A stretch of DNA of 64,000 nt from Proteus sp. FME41 (GCF_014897315.1 NZ_JABUYL010000001.1:434001-498000), one strand, 5' to 3'; shown: positions 48,148 through 58,070, numbered from the stretch's first letter. Program-made: numbers and translations. The notes: generated by a model from the sequence alone, not told the origin.

Positions 48148-49560
48148 TTACAGAACGTGAACAGAAGAAGTGTTAGTTGTACCGCTATCAACCAGTGCAC
48201 CTGTTACCATGACAACACGGTCACCAGCATGAGCTAAACCACTTGCTAATGCCGCTTCTTTACCGATACGGTAGAAGTCATCAGTTGAAGAAATTTCGTT
48301 AACTAACTGAGTTGTGACACCTTTAACTAACAATAGTTGACGAGCTGTTTCTTCGTTGTTTGTTAAGGCTAAGATTGGTGCCGTTGGGAAATATTTACGG
48401 ATAGAACGTGCTGATTTACCACCGAAAGTAGCAACAACAATAAGTGGTGAATCTAAGTTATCAGCCATTTCAACCGCACCGCGACATACCGCTTCAGTAA
48501 CACGCAGTTTCGCACCTTTTTGGCTTACTTCAAGACGTGATTTCATGATACGGTCTGTACGATCACAAATCGTTGCCATGATAGTCACAGCTTCTACTGG
48601 ATATTTACCTTTCGCACTTTCACCTGACAGCATAACTGCGTCAGTACCATCTAAGATAGCATTCGCAACGTCACCCGCTTCAGCGCGAGTAGGGCGTGGG
48701 TTTTTGATCATTGAATCTAACATTTGCGTTGCAGTGATAACCACTTTACGTGCAGCGTTACATTTTTCGATCATCATCTTTTGTGCAAAGATAACTTCTT
48801 CAACAGGGATTTCAACACCTAAGTCACCACGTGCAACCATGATACCGTCAGAAGCTTCTAAAATTTCATCGAAATTATTTAAGCCTTCTTGGTTCTCAAT
48901 TTTTGAGATGATCATGATGTTTTCGCCGCCGTGTGCTTTTAAGTGCGCACGCATTTCTTCAACGTCTGAACGTTTACGAATGAAAGATGCGGCAACAAAG
49001 TCAACACCTTGTTCACAACCAAAGATCAGATCTTGTTTATCTTTTTCAGCTAATGCAGGTAAACCGATAGAAACGCCAGGTAAGTTAACACCTTTGTTTT
49101 CACCTAAGTCACCGTTGTTTAAAACTTCACAAACAACTTCAGTATCAGTTACCGCAGTGACTTTCATACCGATAAGACCATCATCAACTAATACGGTGTT
49201 ACCTACAGTTAAATCTTTTGCGAAACCTTCATATGTCACCGCAACACGATCTTTATTACCAACAACAGATTTGTCTGTGGTGAATGTGAACGTTTGGCCA
49301 GCAACTAAAGCCACATCATTACCACCTTCTAATTTGATGGTACGGATTTCTGGGCCTTTAGTATCTAATAAGATAGCTGCTTTTTTGCCTGTTTTAGCAC
49401 AAACGCTACGCAGGTTTTTGATACGGTTACCATGTTCTTCAAAGTCACCGTGAGAGAAGTTCAGACGCATAACATTCATGCCTGCGTCCAGTAATTGATT
49501 CAGTTTTTCTTCAGATTCGGTTTTTGGCCCGATGGTGCAAACAATTTTTGTCTTTTTCAT
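48148..49560 (-). CDS. pykF: Pyruvate kinase I
   Basis: Converts PEP and ADP to pyruvate and ATP, the last glycolytic step; the E. coli enzyme is activated by fructose 1,6-bisphosphate. It has 470 residues, identical in length to E. coli PykF. Motifs: [26 protein letters not shown], the active-site signature with Lys in [21 protein letters not shown] and TATQMLDSM. It faces lpp as in E. coli but with an extra gene between them. A Cra-like palindrome lies upstream. Confidence 0.98.
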   Translation of the reverse strand: MKKTKIVCTIGPKTESEEKLNQLLDAGMNVMRLNFSHGDFEEHGNRIKNLRSVCAKTGKKAAILLDTKGPEIRTIKLEGGNDVALVAGQTFTFTTDKSVVGNKDRVAVTYEGFAKDLTVGNTVLVDDGLIGMKVTAVTDTEVVCEVLNNGDLGENKGVNLPGVSIGLPALAEKDKQDLIFGCEQGVDFVAASFIRKRSDVEEMRAHLKAHGGENIMIISKIENQEGLNNFDEILEASDGIMVARGDLGVEIPVEEVIFAQKMMIEKCNAARKVVITATQMLDSMIKNPRPTRAEAGDVANAILDGTDAVMLSGESAKGKYPVEAVTIMATICDRTDRIMKSRLEVSQKGAKLRVTEAVCRGAVEMADNLDSPLIVVATFGGKSARSIRKYFPTAPILALTNNEETARQLLLVKGVTTQLVNEISSTDDFYRIGKEAALASGLAHAGDRVVMVTGALVDSGTTNTSSVHVL

Positions 49561-50023
49561 GGCAGTCTATTTAATGGTTGTATTGTAATGGATGAATAGG
49601 GATTAATGTCGCTATTTTTATCAACGGCATCAACAGTGCGAAACAGGATGAATAAATTCATCTCTACGGGTAAGTTGCGCAACATGTTAATGGTTCCAGC
49701 AACATCATAAAAATCTTGTCACTATTTTGTAGTAAAGGTTGGCAGACATCTTACATTATAGTCTATCACGATTCATTTGTTCTGTTTTCTAAAGATGCCC
49801 GAAAATCAATACGCTGAAACCTTTCAACAAAATTATGTTTTGTATTATAGAGGTTAATTTCTATGAAGAAAATCGAAAAAAGGTAAATTTAAGTGATGTG
49901 ATCAAAATACGGTGCTGACTGCTTGTTTTTTAAGCGTTTTGTTGCGCAATAAAATATTGCAAGCTGAATTAATTATTTTGTAGGGTAGGCAAGAAGTATA
50001 AAAAAGAAATAGAGAAATAGAAA
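49561..50023. other. pykF upstream region
   Basis: The 463 bases between pykF and the tRNA genes hold the pykF promoter and a Cra-like site. No ORF is convincing. The stretch next to the first tRNA gene is T-rich on the minus strand (about 49995-50020) and may act as a weak stop for the tRNA transcript; no clear hairpin was found. Confidence 0.4.
49813..49828 (-). promoter_or_regulatory. Cra-like site upstream of pykF
   Basis: The core tgaaacctttca (49815-49826) matches the Cra palindrome TGAAWCGNTTCA at 10 of 11 fixed positions, with the GC before it also conserved. Cra represses pykF in E. coli. It lies about 255 bases upstream of the pykF ATG, farther than usual, so the main promoter may be equally distant. 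Confidence 0.5.
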
Positions 50024-50100
50024 TGGTGCGTCCAAGTGGACTCGAACCACCGACCCCCACCATGTCAAGGTGGTGCTCTAACCAACTGAGCTATGGACGC
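50024..50100 (-). tRNA. tRNA-Val (anticodon GAC), copy 3 in transcription order
   Basis: 77 bases including an encoded CCA end. The cloverleaf reads GCGTCCA acceptor, AGCTCAGTTGG D-arm, anticodon stem CCACC/GGTGG around TTGACAT (anticodon GAC) and the GGTTCGAGTCC T-arm. The sequence is nearly identical to E. coli valV/valW, which also lie next to mdtK. Confidence 0.97.
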
Positions 50101-50129
50101 ACTGTATTGAAATGTTGCTGAAAAATAAA

Positions 50130-50206
50130 TGGTGCGTCCAAGTGGACTCGAACCACCGACCCCCACCATGTCAAGGTGGTGCTCTAACCAACTGAGCTAT
50201 GGACGC
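50130..50206 (-). tRNA. tRNA-Val (anticodon GAC), copy 2
   Basis: Identical in sequence to the other two copies and with encoded CCA. It is separated from each by the same 29-base spacer. Confidence 0.97.
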
Positions 50207-50235
50207 ACTGTATTGAAATGTTGCTGAAAAATAAA

Positions 50236-50312
50236 TGGTGCGTCCAAGTGGACTCGAACCACCGACCCCCACCATGTCAAGGTGGTGCTCTAACCAACTG
50301 AGCTATGGACGC
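50236..50312 (-). tRNA. tRNA-Val (anticodon GAC), copy 1
   Basis: The first copy to be transcribed, identical to the others. It is preceded by a near-consensus promoter. Confidence 0.97.
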
Positions 50313-50334
50313 ATTATCTATTTTGGGTTACAAC

Positions 50335-50371
50335 GGGGACGAATATTAACGAGATGATCCGATTCTGGCAA
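50335..50371 (-). promoter_or_regulatory. Promoter of the tRNA-Val operon with GC-rich discriminator
   Basis: On the minus strand TTGCCA (-35, 50366-50371), 17-base spacer, TAATAT (-10, 50343-50348), then a cgtcccc discriminator (50335-50341). A GC-rich discriminator is typical of stable-RNA promoters under stringent control. Confidence 0.75.
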
Positions 50372-50461
50372 GAGGAAAAACACAAATTTATATTCAACTG
50401 CTCGTATTTAAAGCTATTTGTTGATATTTGTGCCATTCCCTTGCCAAAATAAGCGTTTTGT

Positions 50462-51835
50462 TTAACGCTCTGAGCGTAATAACACCACTTCATCAGATTG
50501 ACGTTGGATCCACCAAATGCGAGAACCCATCATAATTGCTGATGCGGTTAAACCAAGAATAAAGCCAATCCAGAAACCGGCAGGGCCCATGGCTTCTACA
50601 ACATAATCAGTACGCCCTAATAAATAACCTGAAGGCAGGCCAATAACCCAATAAGCGATAAAGGTGATAAAGAAGATAGAGCGCGTATCTTTATAGCCAC
50701 GTAACACTCCAGAGCCAATGACTTGTACCGAATCTGATAGCTGGTAAAGTGCAGCAAACAACATGAGATGTGAGGCTAATGTCACTACTTCAATATTATC
50801 GTTATACATTAAGGCGATTTTTTCTCTAAAGATAATAGAGAAAATGGCAGTACAGCTTGCCAGCATTAAACCCACCGCAAGAGATGTAATGGCTGAAATA
50901 CGAGCTTGTTCTGTAGAGCGTTGCCCTAGGTTATGACCTACACGAATGGTTGCAGCTATGCCCAATGAAAGAGGGAACATAAACATGAGTGAACTAAAGT
51001 TCAGTGCAATTTGATGGCTTGCAACGGCGGTCACGCCTAAAGGTGATACTAACAAAGCAACCACGGCAAACAGAGTTACTTCAAAGAATAACGCTAAACC
51101 AACAGGCAGCCCTAAAAATGTAATACGCTTTATGATGTTGAGTTCAGGAAGTACAAAACGTTTTTTAGGCTGAACATCGCGTTGTGTTGGCGCACGGCGA
51201 ACGTAATAACGCATCATCAAGAACATTGCCCAAAAAACAGAGGCGGTTGCGACACCACAACCAATACCACCTAATTGTGGCGCACCAAATTTACCGTAAA
51301 TGAAAGCATAGTTAACAGGAATATTGATCAATAAGCCTACAAAACCGATTATCATACCTGGTTTTGTTTTGGATAATCCTTCACATTGGCTTCTAAGTAC
51401 TTGGTAATAAAGACAACCTGGGGCACCCCACATAATCGCATGAATAAAACCAATGGCTTTTTCTGCTAATTCAGGGTCAATATCATGTTGTGCTTCAATA
51501 ATAAATCGGCTGTTATAAAGAATGGCAATAACCATGATCGATAAGAATGTTGCGAGCCAAAAACCTTGCTGTGTGCGATCAGCAATATGTTTTCGTTGCC
51601 CGGAGCCATTTAGTTGTGCAACGATTGGCGTTAATGCCATTAATATGCCTTGACCTAATAAAATGGTTGGCAACCAAATAGACGTACCCACTGCTACCGC
51701 AGACATTTCTGTGGCATTTACAGCACCCGCCATGACAGTATCAACTACACCCATTGCCGTTTGGGAAAATTGCGCGATGATAACGGGAATACCGAGAGCA
51801 AGTAAGCTACGCGCTTCTTTTATGTACTTCTGCAC
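50462..51835 (-). CDS. mdtK: MATE multidrug efflux protein (GTG start)
   Basis: Sodium- or proton-driven efflux pump of the NorM/MdtK group with 12 transmembrane helices. The GTG at 51835 is chosen: AAGGTG lies 5 bases upstream, the encoded (V/M)[16 protein letters not shown] aligns with MQKYISEARLLLALAIP of E. coli MdtK, and it gives exactly 457 residues as in E. coli. An ATG-initiated frame from 51958 would add 41 residues with no family support. [13 protein letters not shown] and QRSTEQ-type MATE repeats are visible. It lies just upstream of the tRNA-Val genes, as in E. coli. Confidence 0.93.
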   Translation of the reverse strand: MQKYIKEARSLLALGIPVIIAQFSQTAMGVVDTVMAGAVNATEMSAVAVGTSIWLPTILLGQGILMALTPIVAQLNGSGQRKHIADRTQQGFWLATFLSIMVIAILYNSRFIIEAQHDIDPELAEKAIGFIHAIMWGAPGCLYYQVLRSQCEGLSKTKPGMIIGFVGLLINIPVNYAFIYGKFGAPQLGGIGCGVATASVFWAMFLMMRYYVRRAPTQRDVQPKKRFVLPELNIIKRITFLGLPVGLALFFEVTLFAVVALLVSPLGVTAVASHQIALNFSSLMFMFPLSLGIAATIRVGHNLGQRSTEQARISAITSLAVGLMLASCTAIFSIIFREKIALMYNDNIEVVTLASHLMLFAALYQLSDSVQVIGSGVLRGYKDTRSIFFITFIAYWVIGLPSGYLLGRTDYVVEAMGPAGFWIGFILGLTASAIMMGSRIWWIQRQSDEVVLLRSER

Positions 51836-52148
51836 GCATACACCTTTATTTATTATAAGAAAACGATAGGAAAGAAAGAGAACAAACGCCGCATTGTTAA
51901 AATGACGTAAAGAGATCCTCAAGAACGCATATTCTAATGATAAAAGTTTAATTAGCAACGAAAGAAGTCTCGCTTTTTAAACACAGGATTTTGATAATTT
52001 ATTAAGTGTTTTTACGTTATATTTAACGTCAATTATCGACACGGAATAAATGCGGTAATTGTTCCTTTGTATTAATACGAGCTATGTTATTCTAAATAGC
52101 ATAAACCTAATTTGAGTTTACCAGTTTATCGAATCAAGGAGATGTCAG
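51836..52148. other. Divergent mdtK-ribC intergenic region
   Basis: Carries the promoters of mdtK and ribC. A candidate ribC promoter is ttgttc (52059-52064) and tatgtt (52083-52088), spacer 18. An acgttat/atttaacgt imperfect inverted repeat lies at about 52014-52029. I looked for an FMN riboswitch and saw none. Confidence 0.4.
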
Positions 52149-52808
52149 ATGTTCACAGGTATTGTTCAGGGAAAAGGGCGGGTTGTTGCTATCGAAGATA
52201 AAGGCGATTTTCGTACCCATATCATTGAATTACCCAAAGCGTTAGTCGGCAATTTAGAGACAGGTGCTTCTGTCGCGAATAATGGTTGCTGTTTAACTGT
52301 CACTAAAATTGAAGATACACAGATTAGTTTTGATTTAGTGAAAGAGACATTGCGTCTAACTAACCTCGGTGAGTTAAAAGTTGGTTCGGAAGTTAATATT
52401 GAGCGTGCCGCTAAATATGGTGATGAAATTGGTGGGCATGTGATGTCTGGGCATATTGTGACAACCGCTGAAGTTGCCAAAATTATTACTTCAGAAAATA
52501 ACTTACAAATTTGGTTTCGTATTTTTGATAAAGCATTGATGAAATATATTTTACATAAAGGTTTTATCGGTATTGATGGTATTAGCCTGACAATTGGTGA
52601 TGTGGTTAATAACCGCTTTTGTGTGCATCTCATCCCTGAAACACGTGATAGAACAACATTAGGTCGTAAACGTCTCGGTGATAAAGTGAATATCGAACTT
52701 GATCCTCAAACTCAGGCGATTGTCGATACAGTCGAACGTGTTATGGCACAACAAGCACAGCAACAAGCTTTATTAGCAGCACAACAACAAAGTGAAAATG
52801 AAGAGTAA
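52149..52808 (+). CDS. ribC: Riboflavin synthase alpha subunit
   Basis: Dismutates two 6,7-dimethyl-8-ribityllumazine molecules to riboflavin. It has 219 residues (213 in E. coli). The two lumazine-binding repeats are clear: MFTGIVQGKG (1-97) and a second repeat from about 98, with GHVMSGHIV and GIDGISLTIG. The C-terminus ends in a Gln/Ala tail, AQQAQQQALLAAQQQSENEE, longer than in E. coli and without expected function. The same gene is called ribE in some nomenclatures. Confidence 0.96.
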   Translation: MFTGIVQGKGRVVAIEDKGDFRTHIIELPKALVGNLETGASVANNGCCLTVTKIEDTQISFDLVKETLRLTNLGELKVGSEVNIERAAKYGDEIGGHVMSGHIVTTAEVAKIITSENNLQIWFRIFDKALMKYILHKGFIGIDGISLTIGDVVNNRFCVHLIPETRDRTTLGRKRLGDKVNIELDPQTQAIVDTVERVMAQQAQQQALLAAQQQSENEE

Positions 52809-52860
52809 GCTTCACATAATTAATGATTAATATTGTTGCTATTAAAAGATAACCAAAGAA

Positions 52861-52892
52861 GAAGCCAGTTTATCAATCAAACTGGCTTTTCT
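52861..52892. terminator. Bidirectional terminator between ribC and cfa
   Basis: Arms gaagccagttt (52861-52871) and aaactggcttttc (52879-52891), loop atcaatc. It lies between convergent genes. Confidence 0.88.
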
Positions 52893-52910
52893 CTTTTTAT
52901 AAAAAAAGAA

Positions 52911-54065
52911 TTAACGTGGGATTTGCAAACCGCCAATATGACCTTTAGGGCTTAGTACGATTTGCCATAGCTGAATATCTCTGGCACGAAAGGCACCTGC
53001 ACAAGCATTAAGGTAATAGCTAAACATACGTTTAAAGCGGGGTGTGTAATGAGATTCAATATCAGGCCAAGAGACTAGAAAACGCTGATACCAAGCCATT
53101 AGCGTTTTATCGTAATCTGCACCAAAGTTATGCCAGTCTTCCATCACAAATTTGCTGTCCATCGCATGGGCAATTTTTTGAATAGAAGGTAGACAACCAT
53201 TTGGGAAGATATATTTACTGATCCAACTATCCACATTCACTTTATCAAGGTTAGATCCAATGGTGTGCAGTAAAAATAAGCCTTCTTCCTTTAAATTACG
53301 ACGAACGACATCAAAATAGGTAGCGTAATTCTTAGGCCCAACATGCTCAAACATACCCACTGAAACGATGCGATCAAATTTTTCCTGTAAATCACGGTAG
53401 TCTTCAAGAATAATATTAACATCGAGTCCTTGGCATCGAGCTTGTGCCATTTTTTGTTGTTCAACGGAAATAGTAACGCCCGTGACAGAAACACTAAAAT
53501 GTTTTGTGGCATAAGCGGCAAGACCTCCCCAGCCACACCCAATATCTAATAAGGTCATCCCAGGTTTTAAATCTAATTTTCGACAAATGAGATCTAATTT
53601 ATGTTCTTGCGCCTGCGCTAAGTTATCTGCATTTTTCCAATAGCCACAGGAATATTGCATATTAGGATCAAGCATGGCAGTAAATAAATCATTACCAAGA
53701 TCGTAATGCTCTTTACCTACCATCCACGCTCGTTTTTGTGTTTGTAGATTAAAAAGGCGGGCTGTCGCGATTTTGATAATATCGCGTAGATTTTGTGGCA
53801 GCTTATTCTCAAGACCTGCACGTAAAACTTTATGAAAGAATATATCAAGTCGCTCACAATCCCACCAACCATCCATATAACTTTCACCGAGACCTAATGA
53901 GCCTTGCTGTAATACTCTTTTATAAAAATTTTGATTATGAACCTGAATATCATAAGGTTCAGAGCCATTCACTCGAATGTCTGCGTGAGTTAATAGTTCT
54001 ATCGCGATCCTTTTATAAGGATCATTGGAGGTCTTTCGGCCTTCTTCTACACAAGATGTACTCAT
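52911..54065 (-). CDS. cfa: Cyclopropane-fatty-acyl-phospholipid synthase
   Basis: Adds a methylene from S-adenosylmethionine across unsaturated acyl chains of membrane phospholipids, typically on entry to stationary phase. The start at 54065 (MSTSCVEEGRK) has GGAGAG just upstream and gives 384 residues against 382 in E. coli; an extension to 54110 is rejected. The SAM-binding motif LLDIGCGWGG is near 170-180; VGMFEHVGPKNY and the catalytic-Cys segment YLNACAGAFRARDIQLWQ are present. Confidence 0.97.
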   Translation of the reverse strand: MSTSCVEEGRKTSNDPYKRIAIELLTHADIRVNGSEPYDIQVHNQNFYKRVLQQGSLGLGESYMDGWWDCERLDIFFHKVLRAGLENKLPQNLRDIIKIATARLFNLQTQKRAWMVGKEHYDLGNDLFTAMLDPNMQYSCGYWKNADNLAQAQEHKLDLICRKLDLKPGMTLLDIGCGWGGLAAYATKHFSVSVTGVTISVEQQKMAQARCQGLDVNIILEDYRDLQEKFDRIVSVGMFEHVGPKNYATYFDVVRRNLKEEGLFLLHTIGSNLDKVNVDSWISKYIFPNGCLPSIQKIAHAMDSKFVMEDWHNFGADYDKTLMAWYQRFLVSWPDIESHYTPRFKRMFSYYLNACAGAFRARDIQLWQIVLSPKGHIGGLQIPR

Positions 54066-54312
54066 ATACTCTCCGGCGTAAATTAAGCGGGTTTTGAGAC
54101 ATAAGGCCAAGAAAGGATGTGTGCAGATTGACAGTATTAAAATGGTATCGTGTTCAATAAAGAGTGAACGAATAGAATTAATAAGACAACTAATCTGACA
54201 TAATCAGCTAATGATCGGTTTAACGCCTCAAAATCCGAAAGAAAAAATAAATAAAACGCTGTAATAGCGTATTAATAAGTATAGAGACGTAGTGTGGTTT
54301 TCTCTAGAAAAG
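54066..54312. other. cfa upstream region
   Basis: Holds the cfa promoter region and 5' leader, then the punC terminator at its far end. No ORF is seen. In E. coli the cfa leader is a target of sRNAs; nothing decisive is visible here. Confidence 0.35.
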
Positions 54313-54346
54313 AAAAAGGCCATTTTTTATAAAATGGCCTTTTTAA
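54313..54346 (-). terminator. Intrinsic terminator after punC
   Basis: 14-bp arms aaaaaggccatttt (54313-54326) and aaaatggccttttt (54331-54344) with a 4-base loop. T-tracts on both strands. Confidence 0.92.
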
Positions 54347-54372
54347 GATGATTCTTAAAAACTGAAAGGGGA

Positions 54373-55590
54373 TTATTCTGCCGTTTGAACTGTGTGTTTG
54401 CTAACGGATTTATTTCGCTGAATAAAGTAACCAACCGCCATTGGAATGGCAGTCAACGCCATAATTGCTGTCGTATTAATTAAGGGTTGTTGGCTAATAA
54501 AGGCAGAGACAATAAAGCTGGCTAAGCTACAAAGACCAAGTTGGAGTGCGTTTTGTAATGCAGCTGCTTTACCACTAATTTCAGGGTAAGCAGATAACGC
54601 GTTAGAGACAGCGATTGGGTAAGATGCACCATTCATTGCCGCCATAATACAGAACGGAATTAAAATCGTGGTTAATGTTGGCTCAGTAAATTTAGCCACA
54701 AGATACAATGCTGTCATGCTGACTGCGTAGCCTATTAGCAATATTGGTAGCAGTGTTTTACCTGTCATTTTTGATAGTAAAATACGACAACCATAACCAC
54801 CGACCATAAATGCGATAGTTTGTGGAATATAGCTTAAACCGATATCCTGTGGTGAGTAGCCCATCTTCTCAAGAATAATAGGAGAACCTGCTAACCAAGC
54901 AAAAAAACCAGCACTACAAGATGCATAAACTAATACGTTACCTGTATAGATAGGTGATTTTAGTAAAGTCATAAATGAAGCTGAAGGTTGTTTTGTGTCA
55001 GTAACAGATTTTTGTTTAATGTTTTTCAGCATTAATGTCGGTATCATTAAAACAAGGGTTACGACCATTAACAGCATGAAAATCATACGCCAGCCGCCAT
55101 GATTTAATAACGATGCGCCAATCAAAGGGGCAAGGGCGGGTGATAGGGCAACCAATGGCATGATTAAGGCAAAAACGTGTTGCGCGCGAGATTCATCAAA
55201 GCGGTCAATGACTAATGCTTGCCAGATAACAGCAGCAGAACAGACACCAAAAGCTTGTAAGAAGCGCATTGCAAGTAAGCCTGTTGCACTTTCAACCCAC
55301 AGCATGCCAAGGCAGCCTAAAGAGAAAAGACTTAAACCGATAAGTAGAATAGGCTTACGGCCCACTTTGTCAGAGAGCGGTCCCCAAAGTAATTGAGCAA
55401 CAGCAAAGCCAAATAAAAAGATACTTAGGCTATTACTGATAGCGCCTTCGCTGATAGAGAGTTCACGTTGCATTATCCCAAATGCAGGCAAGTACATATC
55501 GATAGCTAAGTAACCCAACATACTCAGACCCGCTAGGTATACCATAAAGCTCATAGGTGTTTTTGATTGTGTGGCAGTTTTTGAATTCAT
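54373..55590 (-). CDS. punC: MFS transporter, PunC-type purine nucleoside importer
   Basis: Major facilitator of the Bcr/CflA subfamily with 12 helices, 405 residues. Signature PLSDKVGRKPILLIGLSLF lies between helices 2 and 3. By position beside punR-purR-cfa it matches E. coli ydhC, since renamed punC for purine nucleoside uptake. Older annotation would call it a drug-resistance transporter; sequence alone does not separate the two, and the name rests on synteny. Confidence 0.88.
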   Translation of the reverse strand: MNSKTATQSKTPMSFMVYLAGLSMLGYLAIDMYLPAFGIMQRELSISEGAISNSLSIFLFGFAVAQLLWGPLSDKVGRKPILLIGLSLFSLGCLGMLWVESATGLLAMRFLQAFGVCSAAVIWQALVIDRFDESRAQHVFALIMPLVALSPALAPLIGASLLNHGGWRMIFMLLMVVTLVLMIPTLMLKNIKQKSVTDTKQPSASFMTLLKSPIYTGNVLVYASCSAGFFAWLAGSPIILEKMGYSPQDIGLSYIPQTIAFMVGGYGCRILLSKMTGKTLLPILLIGYAVSMTALYLVAKFTEPTLTTILIPFCIMAAMNGASYPIAVSNALSAYPEISGKAAALQNALQLGLCSLASFIVSAFISQQPLINTTAIMALTAIPMAVGYFIQRNKSVSKHTVQTAE

Positions 55591-55708
55591 TTTATTTTCT
55601 ATGCTATGTGATGTAGAACATTTTATGTATTGTAACTAAGACCTATTTTACTTGTGAAACGGGAATATTTGGTTAATGCTGTGAAAAATTTTCAAAGGAA
55701 TAAACTCT

Positions 55709-56611
55709 ATGTGGTCAGAATACTCTTTAGAAGTTGTCGATGCAGTCGCAAGAACAGGAAGTTTTAGCTCCGCTGCTCAAGAATTGCACAGAGTGCCCTC
55801 CGCCGTTAGTTACACTGTTCGGCAATTAGAAGAATGGCTTGCCGTTCCTTTATTTGAGCGTCGCCACCGTGATGTGGAATTAACCGATGCAGGTAAAATT
55901 TTCATCAAAGAAGCGCGATCTGTTATCAAAAAAATGAATGACACTCGACACCTTTGTCAACAGGTTTCTAATGGGTGGCGAGGACAATTTAGTATAGCCG
56001 TTGATGGCATTGTGAAACCCGAAAGAACACAACAGCTTATTCTCGATTTTTATCGTCATTTTCCTGATATTGAGCTGTATGTCTACCCTGAAGTGTTTAA
56101 TGGTGTATGGGATTCCTTAGTTAATGGTCGAGTTGACTTAGCTATTGGCGCAACAAGAGCATCGCCTATAGGAGAACGTTATAGCTTTAGAGATATGGGC
56201 TTTATGCCTTGGCGCTGTGTGTGTCATGTTGATCATCCCTTAGCAAAAGCACAACATCCATTAACGGATGATGAAATGCGACCTTATCCTAGTTTATGCT
56301 TAGAAGATACTTCAAGGAGTTTGCCAAAACGTGACACGTGGGCGTTAAATAATCAACGAAGAATGGTTGTGCCTACTTGGGGGATGGGGCTTGAGTGCTT
56401 ATTAGCAGGATTATGTGTCGGTATGGTGCCTTGGCATCGAGCGGAAACATTAATTGCACAAGGTAAGCTTGTTACATTAGAACTTGCGCAACCATTGCCA
56501 GACAGCCCATGCTGCCTGACGTGGGTCGATAAAAGTGAATCGCCCGCTTTGACGTGGTTGTTAGATTATCTTGGAGATAGCCAGACCTTAAATGAGGAAT
56601 GGCTTCGCTAG
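55709..56611 (+). CDS. punR: LysR-family regulator PunR
   Basis: Divergent from punC. 300 residues: an N-terminal winged HTH (SFSSAAQELHRVPSAVSYTVRQLEEWLAVPLF, about 18-49) and a LysR effector-binding domain. The N-terminal MWSEYSLEVVDAVARTGSFS is almost identical to E. coli YdhB, renamed PunR, which activates punC. The 118-base punC-punR intergenic space is the expected operator. It converges on purR with 22 bases between the stops and no visible terminator. Confidence 0.92.
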   Translation: MWSEYSLEVVDAVARTGSFSSAAQELHRVPSAVSYTVRQLEEWLAVPLFERRHRDVELTDAGKIFIKEARSVIKKMNDTRHLCQQVSNGWRGQFSIAVDGIVKPERTQQLILDFYRHFPDIELYVYPEVFNGVWDSLVNGRVDLAIGATRASPIGERYSFRDMGFMPWRCVCHVDHPLAKAQHPLTDDEMRPYPSLCLEDTSRSLPKRDTWALNNQRRMVVPTWGMGLECLLAGLCVGMVPWHRAETLIAQGKLVTLELAQPLPDSPCCLTWVDKSESPALTWLLDYLGDSQTLNEEWLR

Positions 56612-56633
56612 AAATCAGGGTGCTGAATAATAA

Positions 56634-57659
56634 TTATCGACGGTAGTCGATAAAAGGGCCATCAGCAACTGAACGGCGCTCAACTAATCTTGGATGAACC
56701 TCGATGGTTTGAGCGTCTTCGCGTTTACTTACGATGCGATCAAGCAGCATTGATAATGCCATCTGACCTAATCGCTCTTTTGGCTGGTGGACGGTGGTTA
56801 ATGCGGGTGTAAAATAGCGAGCGTTACGAATATTATCGTAACCCACAATCGAAATATCAAAAGGAACACGTAAACCTAACTCATCGGCGGCACAAATTGC
56901 CCCCATAGCCATCACATCACCACCACAAAAAACAGCCGTAGGACGTTGTTTCTGGCTTAGCATTTGGCACATCGCTTTGTAACCTGATTCTGGCTCAAAG
57001 TCTCCTTGTACAATCCATTCATCTTTTACGGTGATTTTGGCTTCTTCCATTGCTTTTAAAAAGCCTTGTAAGCGACCACCCCCCGTATTGCGTTCTAATG
57101 GGCCTGGAATGATACCAATATCACGATGACCACGTTCAATAAGGTAACGACCCGCAATGTATCCGCCCTGAAATGCATTATCAATAATGGTATCAGTGAA
57201 GTCACCGCGTGCTTTACCCCAATCCATGACAACCATTGGAATATTACGGTAACCTTCCAACAAAGAGAGAAGGTGATCGGGATATTCAGAACACATCACT
57301 AATAATCCATCAACGCGTTTTTGTGCCAACATAGCTAAATAGGCTTTTTGTTTATCGAGATTATTATGTGAATTGCATAAAATAAGTGTGTAGCCTTTGC
57401 TATAACAACTATTTTCAACGGCTTCAATCACTTCAGCAAAGTAAGGAGCTTCGCTGGACGTGGCTAACAGGCCAATAGATTTGGTATGATTGACTTTTAA
57501 ACTACGCGCAACGGCGCTAGGCGAATAATTTAATTCTTTAATAGCAGCCCAAACTGCTGCCCGTGTGTTCTCAGCAACAAAACGTGTTTTGTTGATCACA
57601 TGAGAAACAGTCGTGGTTGATACGCCTGCGCGTTTTGCCACGTCTTTTATTGTTGCCAT
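56634..57659 (-). CDS. purR: Purine repressor
   Basis: LacI-family repressor of purine synthesis genes, with hypoxanthine or guanine as corepressor. It has 341 residues, the same as E. coli. The headpiece [27 protein letters not shown] is essentially unchanged, with the hinge helix [11 protein letters not shown] (about 46-56), followed by the periplasmic-binding-protein-like core. Upstream a gggcaaacactggcaa sequence (57737-57752) keeps the left PurR half-site but only half of the right, so autoregulation is uncertain. Confidence 0.97.
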   Translation of the reverse strand: MATIKDVAKRAGVSTTTVSHVINKTRFVAENTRAAVWAAIKELNYSPSAVARSLKVNHTKSIGLLATSSEAPYFAEVIEAVENSCYSKGYTLILCNSHNNLDKQKAYLAMLAQKRVDGLLVMCSEYPDHLLSLLEGYRNIPMVVMDWGKARGDFTDTIIDNAFQGGYIAGRYLIERGHRDIGIIPGPLERNTGGGRLQGFLKAMEEAKITVKDEWIVQGDFEPESGYKAMCQMLSQKQRPTAVFCGGDVMAMGAICAADELGLRVPFDISIVGYDNIRNARYFTPALTTVHQPKERLGQMALSMLLDRIVSKREDAQTIEVHPRLVERRSVADGPFIDYRR

Positions 57660-57926
57660 GGTGTGGAAAACTCCTGACCTTCATTGGTCTGTTTTATCTA
57701 ATTTTATGGTTTAACTGCCAGTATAGTCATACATAGGGCAAACACTGGCAATAATTTAGCGATTAGCTGTGAATTTTGTATGATCTAGCTCAAAAGTGAA
57801 AGTATTAATCAATGTTATAAATTGTGCACTGGTCGCTATTTTAGCAAATATTGATATGTGATAATAATTACCCATGACAAGGTTATGGTTAATAACGTGT
57901 ATTATAATCATTTTGAGGGAGAATAG

Positions 57927-58010
57927 ATGGATACGGATCTGAAATTTGGTTTGAGTACAGCAGTAGCAGCACTTGTTATGATCGTCTTATTTTCAACTAT
58001 GATGTTCTAA
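57927..58010 (+). CDS. ynhF: Small membrane protein YnhF
   Basis: A 27-residue single-helix protein, MDTDLKFGLSTAVAALVMIV then LFSTMMF. A strong GAGGGAG lies 6 bases before the ATG. The start MxTDLKF and the position between purR and sodB match E. coli YnhF (29 residues, MSTDLKF), a known small inner-membrane protein of unknown function. A terminator follows. Too short for routine ORF calling. Confidence 0.85.
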   Translation: MDTDLKFGLSTAVAALVMIVLFSTMMF

Positions 58011-58070
58011 TCACTGCTTTATAAAATATCCGATTAATTTAAGTTATAAATTATCGAATATCTGAATATA

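Larger units (their letters stand above)
50024..50312 (-). repeat. Perfect 106-bp tandem repeat of tRNA-Val plus spacer
   Basis: Three tRNA genes start at intervals of exactly 106 bases. The two 29-base spacers (50101-50129 and 50207-50235) are also identical. This indicates recent unequal duplication or continuing gene conversion. Confidence 0.97.

Noticed and set aside
48356..49453. A 365-codon open frame on the plus strand opposite pykF
   Set aside because: It lies wholly inside pykF on the other strand, has low-complexity Ser/Thr/Lys-rich composition and no known domain. Strong codon bias in pykF removes antisense stops.
50024..50312. CRISPR-like or satellite array
   Set aside because: The 106-bp repeats are tRNA genes with intact cloverleafs and encoded CCA; spacers are identical, not unique.
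51836..52148. FMN riboswitch before ribC
   Set aside because: No RFN-type conserved segments seen; in enterobacteria this element precedes ribB instead.
57737..57752. PurR operator upstream of purR
   Set aside because: Only the left half-site GCAAAC is intact; the right half matches at 3 of 6 positions, too weak to list.
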